A stretch of DNA of 11,030 nucleotides from Acetobacteraceae bacterium (lineage in GTDB: Bacteria > Pseudomonadota > Alphaproteobacteria > Acetobacterales > Acetobacteraceae). The stretch is taken from NCBI GenBank assembly GCA_027323595.1, contig DAHWBL010000467.1:1-11030 (forward strand), given 5' to 3'. The translations under genes and the position numbers were made by a program. The notes below the pieces were generated by a model, which worked only from the letters and a program-made list of their open reading frames with translations, was not told the origin of the DNA and did not search any database. This document shows, piece by piece, positions 1-6,335 of this stretch. Position 1 is the stretch's first letter. Each line of letters begins with the position of its first letter.

Positions 1-1804
1 TGATCTGACCGAGTGCTGCGAGGTCGCGCGGCGGGGTGGTGGCGATGTCGCGCAGCACGCTGTCATGGAAGATCACATAAGTCGGCACGCCCTGGCTCTT
101 GGCCTCGGCGCCGCGCCAGGCCCGGAGTGCCTCGAAAATACGGCTCTCCGGCGCGCTCAAAGCCGGCGCGGGCGCGGTGCCGCGCTCGGTGGCGCCGGCG
201 CGGCCGCGTCGGGCCGGGGCAGGGGCGGCGGGAGCGCGCATCATCACCGTGCGTTCGCCGCGCAGGATGGGGCGGGCGCAGTCATTGACCAGCTCCAGGG
301 TGGAAAAATTGCCGTCGATGCGCTGGTCCAGTGCGCCCTCGACGACCAGATGCCGCAGCATGGCGCGCCAGAAATCCCGCGTCTGATCGGCGCCGATGCC
401 AAACACCGGCAGGCTCTCATGCTGCCAGCGGCGCACCGACTCGCTTGCCTCGCCGAGCAGCACGTTGATCACGTGCACCCCGCCGAAGCGCTGGCCGGTG
501 CGATAGATCGCAGACAGCAGTTTTTGCGCCGGCACGGTGGCGTCGATCATCGCCGCCGGCTCGCGGCAATTGTCGCAATGGCCGCACTCCTGGCCAAGCT
601 CCTCACCGAAACAGGCGAGCAGCGAGCGGGTGCGACAGCCGGCGGTCTCGGTGAGCGCGATCATGGTTTCGAGCCGGCCGCGCATCACCTGTTTCTGTGC
701 GTCCGGAGCGGCGGAGATCGACAGGAAGTGGCGCGCGCGGACGATGTCGTCGGCGCCATAGAACAGGCGGGTCTCGGCGGGCAGCCCATCGCGCCCGGCG
801 CGGCCGATCTGCTGATAGAACGCCTCGGGGCTGTCGGGCATGTCCAGATGCGCGACAAAGCGCACATCCGGTCGGTCGATGCCCATGCCGAAGGCGATGG
901 TGGCGACCATCACGATTTCCTCGCCGGCGCGAAACCGGGCGAGCGCGTCGCGCTTGTGCTGCGACGGCAGCCCGGCGTGAAAGGCGATGGCCGTGGCGCC
1001 GTGGCCTTGCAGCCAGGCGGCGATGCGCTCGGTGCGGGCGCGCGAGCCGCAATAGACGATGCCGGTGCCGCCGGGATGGCGGGCGAGCAGCGCGCGCAAC
1101 TGCGCGGTCTCACCGGATTTCGGTTCGGCGGCCAGATGCAGATTGGGCCGGTGGAAGCTCGCGGCGAACACCGCGGCGTCATCCAGCCCGAGGCAGGCGA
1201 GGATGTCGGCACGGGTGCGCGGGTCCGCGGTGGCGGTCAGCGCGATGCGCGGAACACCGGGGAAGCGCGCGCCAAGGCTCGCCAGCGCGCGATATTCGGG
1301 GCGGAACTCGTGCCCCCACTGGCTCACGCAATGGGCCTCGTCGATCGCCAGCAATGCCACCGGCAATTGCGCCAGCCGGTCGATCAATGAGGTGCCGAGC
1401 AGCCGCTCGGGCGACACGTACAGCAGATCGAGGCTGCCCTCATCGAGCCCGCGAAACACCGCGCGCTGCTCGGCCTGGTCCATCTCCGAATGCAGCGCGC
1501 CGGCGGCGATGCCGAGTTGGCGCAGGGCCGCGACCTGGTCGTCCATCAGCGCGATCAGCGGGCTGATCACGATGGCGGTGCCGGGCCGGCACAGGGCGGG
1601 GATCTGGTAGCAGATGCTCTTGCCGCCGCCGGTGGGCATCAGCACCAGCGCATCGCCGCCGGCGACGACGTGCTCGATCACCGCCTGCTGCTGGCCACGA
1701 AAGGCGGGATACCCGAACACCTGGCGCAGGAGTTCGAGCGGCGGCGCGCCGGGCCGGCTCGCCGCGCGCCCGGGCGCGTTCGGCGACGGCGCGAGGTGGT
1801 TCAC
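1..1804 (-). CDS. recQ: ATP-dependent DNA helicase RecQ (C-terminus cut by window edge)
   Basis: A 3'-5' superfamily 2 DNA helicase acting in recombination and replication-fork repair in the cytoplasm. The visible 601 residues read open to the left edge. They show FRGQQ (35-39), Walker A PTGGGKS with K62, DEAH at 155-158 followed by CVSQWGH, TATA at 190-193, and motif VI QIGRAGRDG at 332-340. A RecQ-type zinc site follows (C390, C407, C410, C413), then a winged-helix region (about 415-515), a proline/alanine-rich linker (about 516-550) and the start of an HRDC domain (from about 553, with VPTYVIFHD). RecQ proteins are commonly about 600-700 residues, so only part of HRDC and the stop are missing. 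The start is a GTG at 1802-1804; an in-frame TAA at 1817-1819 rules out anything further upstream, and that TAA is also the stop of the beta-helix gene, leaving 12 nt between the two genes. The ribosome site is weak, so translational coupling is plausible. All catalytic motifs are intact. Confidence 0.95.
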   Translation of the reverse strand, partial: MNHLAPSPNAPGRAASRPGAPPLELLRQVFGYPAFRGQQQAVIEHVVAGGDALVLMPTGGGKSICYQIPALCRPGTAIVISPLIALMDDQVAALRQLGIAAGALHSEMDQAEQRAVFRGLDEGSLDLLYVSPERLLGTSLIDRLAQLPVALLAIDEAHCVSQWGHEFRPEYRALASLGARFPGVPRIALTATADPRTRADILACLGLDDAAVFAASFHRPNLHLAAEPKSGETAQLRALLARHPGGTGIVYCGSRARTERIAAWLQGHGATAIAFHAGLPSQHKRDALARFRAGEEIVMVATIAFGMGIDRPDVRFVAHLDMPDSPEAFYQQIGRAGRDGLPAETRLFYGADDIVRARHFLSISAAPDAQKQVMRGRLETMIALTETAGCRTRSLLACFGEELGQECGHCDNCREPAAMIDATVPAQKLLSAIYRTGQRFGGVHVINVLLGEASESVRRWQHESLPVFGIGADQTRDFWRAMLRHLVVEGALDQRIDGNFSTLELVNDCARPILRGERTVMMRAPAAPAPARRGRAGATERGTAPAPALSAPESRIFEALRAWRGAEAKSQGVPTYVIFHDSVLRDIATTPPRDLAALGQI

Positions 1805-1816
1805 TCCCGGCCGCTT

Positions 1817-2755
1817 TTAATCGACGTTGCCATCACCCATCAGCGGCCTGATGTGGCCGATCAGCTTGTTGTTCTTCAGCTCGGCTTCGGTCGCGGTGAA
1901 ATTCTTGATCAGCAGGGTGCTGTAGTCGCCATGCTGGGTCATCGTGTTGTTCTCGACGATGATCTGCGACGTCTTCTGGGTGATGCCTTCCTCGCCGACC
2001 ATGATGGCGGCGGTGTGGTTCTGCGATTTCGGGCCTTTTTCGATGGTGTTGCCGCGCGCGATCAGCGAGCCGCCATTGGGGATGTCGATCTGATAGCTGG
2101 AGGTGCCGGTGGGGCCATCCTCGATGTCGCAATCGATGACTTCGGTCGCCTTGGCGCGCGACTTGATCGCGTGGCCCTCGCGCGTGTTGAAGAATTTGCT
2201 GTTTTCCACGGTCAGCTTGTCGATGACGCCGACATAGACGCCGTGGCCGCAACTGCCCTCGCAGGTGCCGTTCTTGGTGAACAGGCTGTCCTTGATCACC
2301 ATGGTGGCACCCGGCCAGGCGCCCATCAGGATGCCGTTCTGGTTGTTATCGAAATGCACCCGCTCGACGAGCAGGCTCTGGCCCTCGCCGCGGATGCCGG
2401 CACCGTTGAAATCGGCGACGCGGGCGCGTTGCAGCGTGAGGTCGCTGATCGTGATGTGCTCACCCACGGTGATCAGGATCGCCTTGCCGCCGCAGGTCTT
2501 GTCGGTGAACACGGTCTTGTCCATGCCGGCGCCGATGATGGTGATGTTGTTCGAGGCGATCGAGGCGCAGTCGAAATATTCGCCGGCATCGATCTTGATG
2601 GTGTCACCGTCCGAGACCTTGTCGATCGCGGCGCTGAGGGTTTTGTACTGCTGGTTCTCGCCGACCAGCAGGGTGGCCGCGGCGGCCGGTCGGGCCAGCA
2701 TTGGGGCGGCGAGCAGCGTGAGCAGAGCCGCGGACCGGCAGAGCGTGTTGTTCAT
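1817..2755 (-). CDS. Secreted right-handed parallel beta-helix protein
   Basis: A predicted exported 312-residue protein. Residues 1-27 look like a Sec signal peptide: a short polar start, a hydrophobic core LLTLLAAPML, and an alanine-rich end near ARPAAAA. Next comes YKTLSAAIDKVSDGDTIKI (38-56), typical of the N-terminal cap of pectate-lyase-like beta-helices. Short strand-turn units rich in N, D, G, I and V then repeat to the end (for example ITIIGAG, ITISDLTL, LLVERVHFDNN, LTVENSKFFN, IIVENNTM), as in parallel beta-helix families. Mature cysteines are C63, C88, C165, C169 and C209; C165 and C169 lie in a CEGSCGHG loop and could form a disulphide after export. No PEP-CTERM tail, membrane anchor or clear lyase catalytic set was recognised. 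Function is unknown; polysaccharide binding, cleavage or epimerisation is inference from the fold. An ATG 24 nt upstream (2779) is in frame, but the ATG at 2755 has AGGGGA 6 nt before it and puts the signal peptide at the N-terminus. recQ follows after 12 nt. Confidence 0.8.
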   Translation of the reverse strand: MNNTLCRSAALLTLLAAPMLARPAAAATLLVGENQQYKTLSAAIDKVSDGDTIKIDAGEYFDCASIASNNITIIGAGMDKTVFTDKTCGGKAILITVGEHITISDLTLQRARVADFNGAGIRGEGQSLLVERVHFDNNQNGILMGAWPGATMVIKDSLFTKNGTCEGSCGHGVYVGVIDKLTVENSKFFNTREGHAIKSRAKATEVIDCDIEDGPTGTSSYQIDIPNGGSLIARGNTIEKGPKSQNHTAAIMVGEEGITQKTSQIIVENNTMTQHGDYSTLLIKNFTATEAELKNNKLIGHIRPLMGDGNVD

Positions 2756-2853
2756 CGCGAATCCCCTGATTGACGCCATCTGTCTAGCCCATCGGGCGGG
2801 CCGGGAAAACCCGACGTTGCGGTGCGCGCGCGAACATATTACCAGCGCGGTCG
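2756..2853. promoter_or_regulatory. Divergent intergenic region with inverted repeat and AT-rich island
   Basis: This 98-nt gap separates the leftward beta-helix gene from the rightward glycosyltransferase and must hold any dedicated promoters of both. TCGGG at 2792-2796 is matched by CCCGA at 2810-2814, and a tighter CGGG-AAAA-CCCG hairpin lies at 2802-2813. An AT-rich run, AACATATTA at 2833-2841, stands out from the GC-rich surroundings and could be a -10 region. I found no -35/-10 pair with good matches and correct spacing on either strand, so exact promoters are not called. Confidence 0.35.
2762..2767 (-). promoter_or_regulatory. Shine-Dalgarno site of the beta-helix gene
   Basis: The minus strand reads AGGGGA, 6 nt before the ATG at 2753-2755. 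This decides between that ATG and the in-frame ATG at 2777-2779, which lacks a comparable site. Confidence 0.65.
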
Positions 2854-3957
2854 ATGCGCGCGCCGCTCACCCTGCTGCATGTGTTCCCCACGTTCGCGTT
2901 TGGCGGGGTGCAGGTGCGTTTTTGCGCGCTCGCCAATCATTTTGGCCGGCGCTACCGCCACCTGGTCGTCGCGCTGGACGGCGACACCGCCTGTGCGGCC
3001 CGACTCGACCCCGGACTGGATGTCGCCTTCCCGCCCGTCCAGATGACCAAGAACGACACCCGCGGCAACGTGGCGCGGTTTCGCGCGGCACTCGCGCAAT
3101 GGCGGCCCGATGGGCTGATCACCTCCAACTGGGGCTCGATCGAGTGGGACATGGCGCGCGCGCTGCCCGGGGTGGGCCGGCGGCCGTTTCACGTGCATGT
3201 CGAGGATGGGTTCGGCCCCGAGGAGCGCGACCGGCAATTGCCGCGGCGGGTGCTGACCCGGCGGCTGGTGCTGCGGCGCTGCATCACCGTGCTGCCGTCG
3301 CGGCGGTTGTGGGACATCGCGACCGGCATCTGGCGGCTGCCCGAGTCGCGGCTGCGCTATATCCCCAACGGCGTCGATCTGGCGCGCTTTGGCGGCGATC
3401 CGCCGCCGCCGCCGTGGCAGCAGGATGGCCGGCCGGTGGTGGGCACCGTGGCCGCGCTGCGGCTGGAGAAGAACCTCGCCCGCCTGGTGCGCGCCTTCGC
3501 CGTCGCGCGCGCGGCCACGCCGGCGCGGCTGGTGATCGTGGGCGACGGCAATGAGCGCGCCGGGCTGGAGAGGCTGGTGGGCGAAACCGGGCTTGGCGGC
3601 GACGTGATCTTCACCGGCCATATGTCGGACCCGCGCGCCGCGCTGCGGAATTTCGACGTGTTCGTGCTGAGTTCGGACACCGAGCAGATGCCGATGTCGG
3701 TGCTGGAGGCGATGGCGAGCGGTTTGCCGCTGGCCAGCACCGATGTGGGCGATGTGCGCGCGGTGCTGTCGGCGCAGAACGCGAAACTGATCGTGCCGCG
3801 CGATGATGCCGCACTGGCCGGGGCGATCGGTGAGCTGCTGGGCAACCCGGCGCTGCGCGATGCGGTGGGGCGGGCCAACCGGGCGCGCGCGGCGGCCGAT
3901 TTCACCGAAGGCGGCATGTTCGCCGCCTGGCAGAAGGTGTTCGACGGGCTGGCGTGA
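2854..3957 (+). CDS. GT4-family glycosyltransferase, probable exopolysaccharide sugar transferase
   Basis: A 367-residue GT-B fold, retaining glycosyltransferase expected to move a sugar from a nucleotide donor to a growing lipid-linked glycan at the cytoplasmic face of the inner membrane. The N-terminal domain begins with LTLLHVFPTFAFGGVQ, with the glycine pair at 17-18 typical of GT4 acceptor-side loops. The C-terminal donor domain carries PNGVD (171-175), VVGTVAALRLEKN (R203 and K206, the usual diphosphate-contacting positions), LVIVGDG, and an E-x7-E motif with E277 and E285 in TEQMPMSVLEAMASGLP. A five-proline stretch (183-187) links the domains. Overall it resembles glycosyltransferases of PEP-CTERM/EPS loci (TIGR03088-like); the exact sugar cannot be read from sequence. 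It is the only plus-strand gene here; its stop is 11 nt from the converging wecC stop. No Shine-Dalgarno is seen before the ATG and no better in-frame start exists upstream. Confidence 0.88.
   Translation: MRAPLTLLHVFPTFAFGGVQVRFCALANHFGRRYRHLVVALDGDTACAARLDPGLDVAFPPVQMTKNDTRGNVARFRAALAQWRPDGLITSNWGSIEWDMARALPGVGRRPFHVHVEDGFGPEERDRQLPRRVLTRRLVLRRCITVLPSRRLWDIATGIWRLPESRLRYIPNGVDLARFGGDPPPPPWQQDGRPVVGTVAALRLEKNLARLVRAFAVARAATPARLVIVGDGNERAGLERLVGETGLGGDVIFTGHMSDPRAALRNFDVFVLSSDTEQMPMSVLEAMASGLPLASTDVGDVRAVLSAQNAKLIVPRDDAALAGAIGELLGNPALRDAVGRANRARAAADFTEGGMFAAWQKVFDGLA
3400..3414 (+). repeat. (CCG)5 trinucleotide run
   Basis: Five in-frame CCG codons encode P183-P187 of the glycosyltransferase, between the N-terminal and C-terminal domains. 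Copy-number change would alter linker length without shifting the frame. Confidence 0.6.
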
Positions 3958-3968
3958 GCGCGCGGCGC
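3958..3968. other. 11-nt convergent gap between glycosyltransferase and wecC stops
   Basis: The two stop codons (TGA at 3955-3957, plus; TAG at 3969-3971, minus) are separated by GC-only sequence. There is no hairpin with a T-run, so no intrinsic terminator is visible in either direction. Transcripts of the two units probably overlap at their 3' ends or end by Rho. Confidence 0.6.
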
Positions 3969-5225
3969 CTACCAGACCCCGCGCGTGTCGATGACGATCT
4001 TGCCCTGAAGCCGGCCGCGATCGACCTGGCGGAAGCCCATGTGATCGACCAGCAGCAGCACGATGTCGGCATCGGCCAGCGCGCGGTCGAAATCCTCAAG
4101 GCGGGCGCCGACCGCTGCCAGCTCCGCCGGCAATCTGGCGATGTGCGGCTCGACCACGGCCAGATCGGCGAAACCCGCCTCGCCGAGCAGGCGCACCACA
4201 TCGACCGCGGGGCTCTCGCGCAGATCGTCGACGTCGCGCTTGTAGGACAGGCCCAGGCAGGCGATCACCGGGCGGGCGATGGCGATGGCGGCGGCGGCGG
4301 CGCGCACCTGGTCGCGGATCTGGCCGGGACGGGCGTCGTTGATCAGCCGCGCCTGGGTGATCAGCCGGGCCTGCTCGGGCGCGGAGGCGACGATGAACCA
4401 CGGGTCCACCGCGATGCAGTGCCCGCCCACCCCTGGTCCGGGTTGCAGGATGTTGACCCTGGGATGCAGGTTGGCCATCGCGATCAGCTCCCACACATTG
4501 ATCGACAGCGTGTCGCAGATGTTGGCGAGCTCATTGGCGAAGGCGATGTTGACGTCGCGGAAGGCGTTCTCCGAAAGTTTGGCGAGCTCGGCGGTGCGCG
4601 CGGTGGTCAGCCGGCAGTCCCCGCGCACGATGACTTTGTAAAGCGCGAGCGCGCGCTGGGCGCATTTGCGGGTCATACCGCCGATCACCCGCGCGTTGTT
4701 CACCACCTCTTCGAGGATGCGGCCGGGCAGCACCCGTTCGGGGCAATGCGCGATCTGCACGTCGGCGAGGTCGCCGCGGTCCTGCGGGAAACCCAGATCG
4801 GGGCGCAGTTCGGCAAGGATGGCGGCGATGCGTTCGGTGGTGCCGACCGGCGACGTGCTTTCCAGGATCACCAGATTGCCGGCGGCCAGCACCGGGGCGA
4901 TTTCGCGCGGGGCGGCCTCGACATAGGAGATGTCGGGCCGGGCGGCGATGCCGTGGCCGGTGATCGGGGTGGGTACTGCGATGATGAAGGCGTCGGCCGG
5001 TTCGGCGTCGAGGGTGGCGCGCAGCGCGCCGGCTTCGACCACCCGGCGCACCAGCGCGTTGAGATTTGGCTCGCCGAAATGCGGTCGGCCGCGATTGATG
5101 CTGTCCACCGCGGCCTTGTTGATGTCCACCCCGACCACCTCGATGCCGTTGGCGGCGAACACCGCGGCGGTGGGCAGGCCGATATAGCCCAGGCCGATGA
5201 CGGCGATGCGATGAATGTCGTTCAT
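3969..5225 (-). CDS. wecC: UDP-N-acetyl-D-mannosamine dehydrogenase (WecC type)
   Basis: Oxidises UDP-ManNAc twice with NAD+ to give UDP-ManNAcA, a cytoplasmic precursor for acidic surface polysaccharides. The 418 residues match the UDP-glucose/GDP-mannose dehydrogenase superfamily. The N-terminal Rossmann domain starts IAVIGLGYIGLPTA (G11, G13, G16), with D34 in VGVDINK for NAD ribose. TSPVGTTE (124-131), LSENAFRDVNIAFANE (217-232, with K216 just before) and the catalytic cysteine motif GPGVGGHCIAVDPW (C270) follow. The C-terminal UDP-binding domain contains LGLSYKRDVDDLRESPA. Length is normal. The ATG (5223-5225) overlaps the wecB stop as ATGA, which indicates coupled translation and pairs the enzymes in one pathway. 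A related activity such as UDP-GlcNAc or UDP-GalNAc dehydrogenase is possible, but the adjacent epimerase favours ManNAc. It is the last gene of the EPS operon. Confidence 0.9.
   Translation of the reverse strand: MNDIHRIAVIGLGYIGLPTAAVFAANGIEVVGVDINKAAVDSINRGRPHFGEPNLNALVRRVVEAGALRATLDAEPADAFIIAVPTPITGHGIAARPDISYVEAAPREIAPVLAAGNLVILESTSPVGTTERIAAILAELRPDLGFPQDRGDLADVQIAHCPERVLPGRILEEVVNNARVIGGMTRKCAQRALALYKVIVRGDCRLTTARTAELAKLSENAFRDVNIAFANELANICDTLSINVWELIAMANLHPRVNILQPGPGVGGHCIAVDPWFIVASAPEQARLITQARLINDARPGQIRDQVRAAAAAIAIARPVIACLGLSYKRDVDDLRESPAVDVVRLLGEAGFADLAVVEPHIARLPAELAAVGARLEDFDRALADADIVLLLVDHMGFRQVDRGRLQGKIVIDTRGVW
5222..5225 (-). promoter_or_regulatory. ATGA stop/start overlap wecB-wecC
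   Basis: The wecB stop TGA (5222-5224) and the wecC start ATG (5223-5225) share bases on the minus strand. Such overlaps usually mean translational coupling by ribosome re-initiation. Confidence 0.85.
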
Positions 5226-6334
5226 GACAGCAAAGCCTCGATGATCCGGCGCGCGGCCTGGCCGTCGCCATAGGGGTTGTGGGCGACGCTCATGGCCGCA
5301 TAGGCCGCAGGATCGTCGAGCAGGAGGGTTGCCTCGGCGACCAGGCGCTCGGTGCTGGTGCCGACCAGGCGCACCGTGCCGGCGGCGACCGCCTCGGGCC
5401 GCTCGGTGGTGTCGCGGGTGACCAGCACCGGCTTGCCGAGCGAGGGGGCTTCTTCCTGCACACCGCCTGAATCCGTGATGATGAGCGTCGCGCGGCGCAT
5501 CAACTGCACGAACGGCAGGTAATCGAGCGGGCCGATCAGATGGATGTTGGGCGCGTCACCCAGCGCCCGGGCGGCGGCCTCCTGCACGATCGGGTTCAGA
5601 TGCACCGGATAGACGATCTGCACGTCGTCGCGCCGGGCCAGGATGCGCAGGCCACGGGCGACGCGATCGAGCCCGCCATCGAAGCTTTCGCGCCGGTGTC
5701 CGGTGACCAGCAGCAGCCGGCGGCCAGGGGCGAGCGGTGGCAGGGCGGCATCGATGGCGGCGGCGCGGGCGGGGTTGGCATCCAGGATCGCCACCGCGTC
5801 GAACAATGCGTCGATCACGGTGTTGCCGGTGACGGTGATGCGATCGGCGTGCACGCCCTCGGCCAGCAGATTGGCGCGGGCGGCCTGGGTGGGCGGGAAA
5901 TGCAGGTCGCACAGGGCGGTGGCCAGGCGGCGGTTCATCTCCTCGGGCCAGGGCGCGAACACATCGCCGGTGCGCAGGCCGGCCTCGACATGGCCGACCG
6001 GCACGCCGGCGTAAAACCCGGCAAGCGCGGCGGCGAAGGCGGTGGTGGTGTCGCCCTGGACGAGGATGCGGTCGGGGCGCAGCTCGGCCAGGACCGGCGC
6101 CATGCCTTCGAGAACGGCGGTGGTGATGTAGGTGAGGCCCTGGCCGGCGCGCATCAGGTCGAGGTCGCGGTCGGGGCGGATGGCGAACAGTTCCAGCACC
6201 TGGTCCAGCATCTGCCGGTGCTGCGCGGTGACGCAGACCAGCGGCGTGATGCCGGGGTGAGCGGCCAGGGCGCGCACCACCGGCGCCATCTTGATGGCCT
6301 CGGGCCGTGTTCCGAACACGGTCATGACGCGCAT
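5222..6334 (-). CDS. wecB: UDP-N-acetylglucosamine 2-epimerase, non-hydrolysing (WecB type)
   Basis: Interconverts UDP-GlcNAc and UDP-ManNAc in the cytoplasm, supplying the substrate of the next gene's dehydrogenase. The 370 residues give the normal family length. FGTRPEAIKMAPV holds R10 and K15. QGDTTTAFA holds D95, HVEAGLRTGD holds E117, PEEMNRR holds E131, and VTGHRRESF holds H213; these agree in position with residues known to matter in the E. coli enzyme. The C-terminal half has ITDSGGVQEEAPSLGKPVL (286-304) and TTERPEAV, the UDP-binding signature. Its ATG (6332-6334) lies one base after the exosortase stop (TGA 6336-6338) and no Shine-Dalgarno is evident, so translation probably depends on the gene before it. 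A second ATG at 6323-6325 would remove three residues. The final TGA overlaps the wecC start. All key residues are present, so the enzyme should be active. Confidence 0.95.
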   Translation of the reverse strand: MRVMTVFGTRPEAIKMAPVVRALAAHPGITPLVCVTAQHRQMLDQVLELFAIRPDRDLDLMRAGQGLTYITTAVLEGMAPVLAELRPDRILVQGDTTTAFAAALAGFYAGVPVGHVEAGLRTGDVFAPWPEEMNRRLATALCDLHFPPTQAARANLLAEGVHADRITVTGNTVIDALFDAVAILDANPARAAAIDAALPPLAPGRRLLLVTGHRRESFDGGLDRVARGLRILARRDDVQIVYPVHLNPIVQEAAARALGDAPNIHLIGPLDYLPFVQLMRRATLIITDSGGVQEEAPSLGKPVLVTRDTTERPEAVAAGTVRLVGTSTERLVAEATLLLDDPAAYAAMSVAHNPYGDGQAARRIIEALLS

Positions 6335-6335
6335 G

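Noticed and set aside
65..1390. 441-residue plus-strand open frame opposite recQ
   Set aside because: It lies wholly antisense to intact helicase motifs and has the A/G/R/H/D-rich composition expected of the complement of a GC-rich gene; no domain recognised.
1817..1880. PEP-CTERM tail on the beta-helix protein
   Set aside because: The C-terminus ends HIRPLMGDGNVD, with no hydrophobic helix or basic cluster.
1490..2773. 427-residue plus-strand open frame opposite recQ and the beta-helix gene
   Set aside because: It spans two real minus-strand genes and their junction, and its low-complexity D/G/A/V content mirrors the antisense codons.
2817..2842. Sigma-70-like promoter TTGCGG with CATATT or TATTAC for the glycosyltransferase
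   Set aside because: Spacing between the two hexamers is only 12-14 nt, and the matches are weak, so no promoter is called.
3958..3968. Possible bidirectional terminator between the glycosyltransferase and wecC
   Set aside because: The GC-rich bases can form only a weak stem and there is no T-run on either strand.
3954..5273. 439-residue plus-strand open frame opposite wecC
   Set aside because: It is antisense to a dehydrogenase with all motifs intact; composition is that of a shadow frame.
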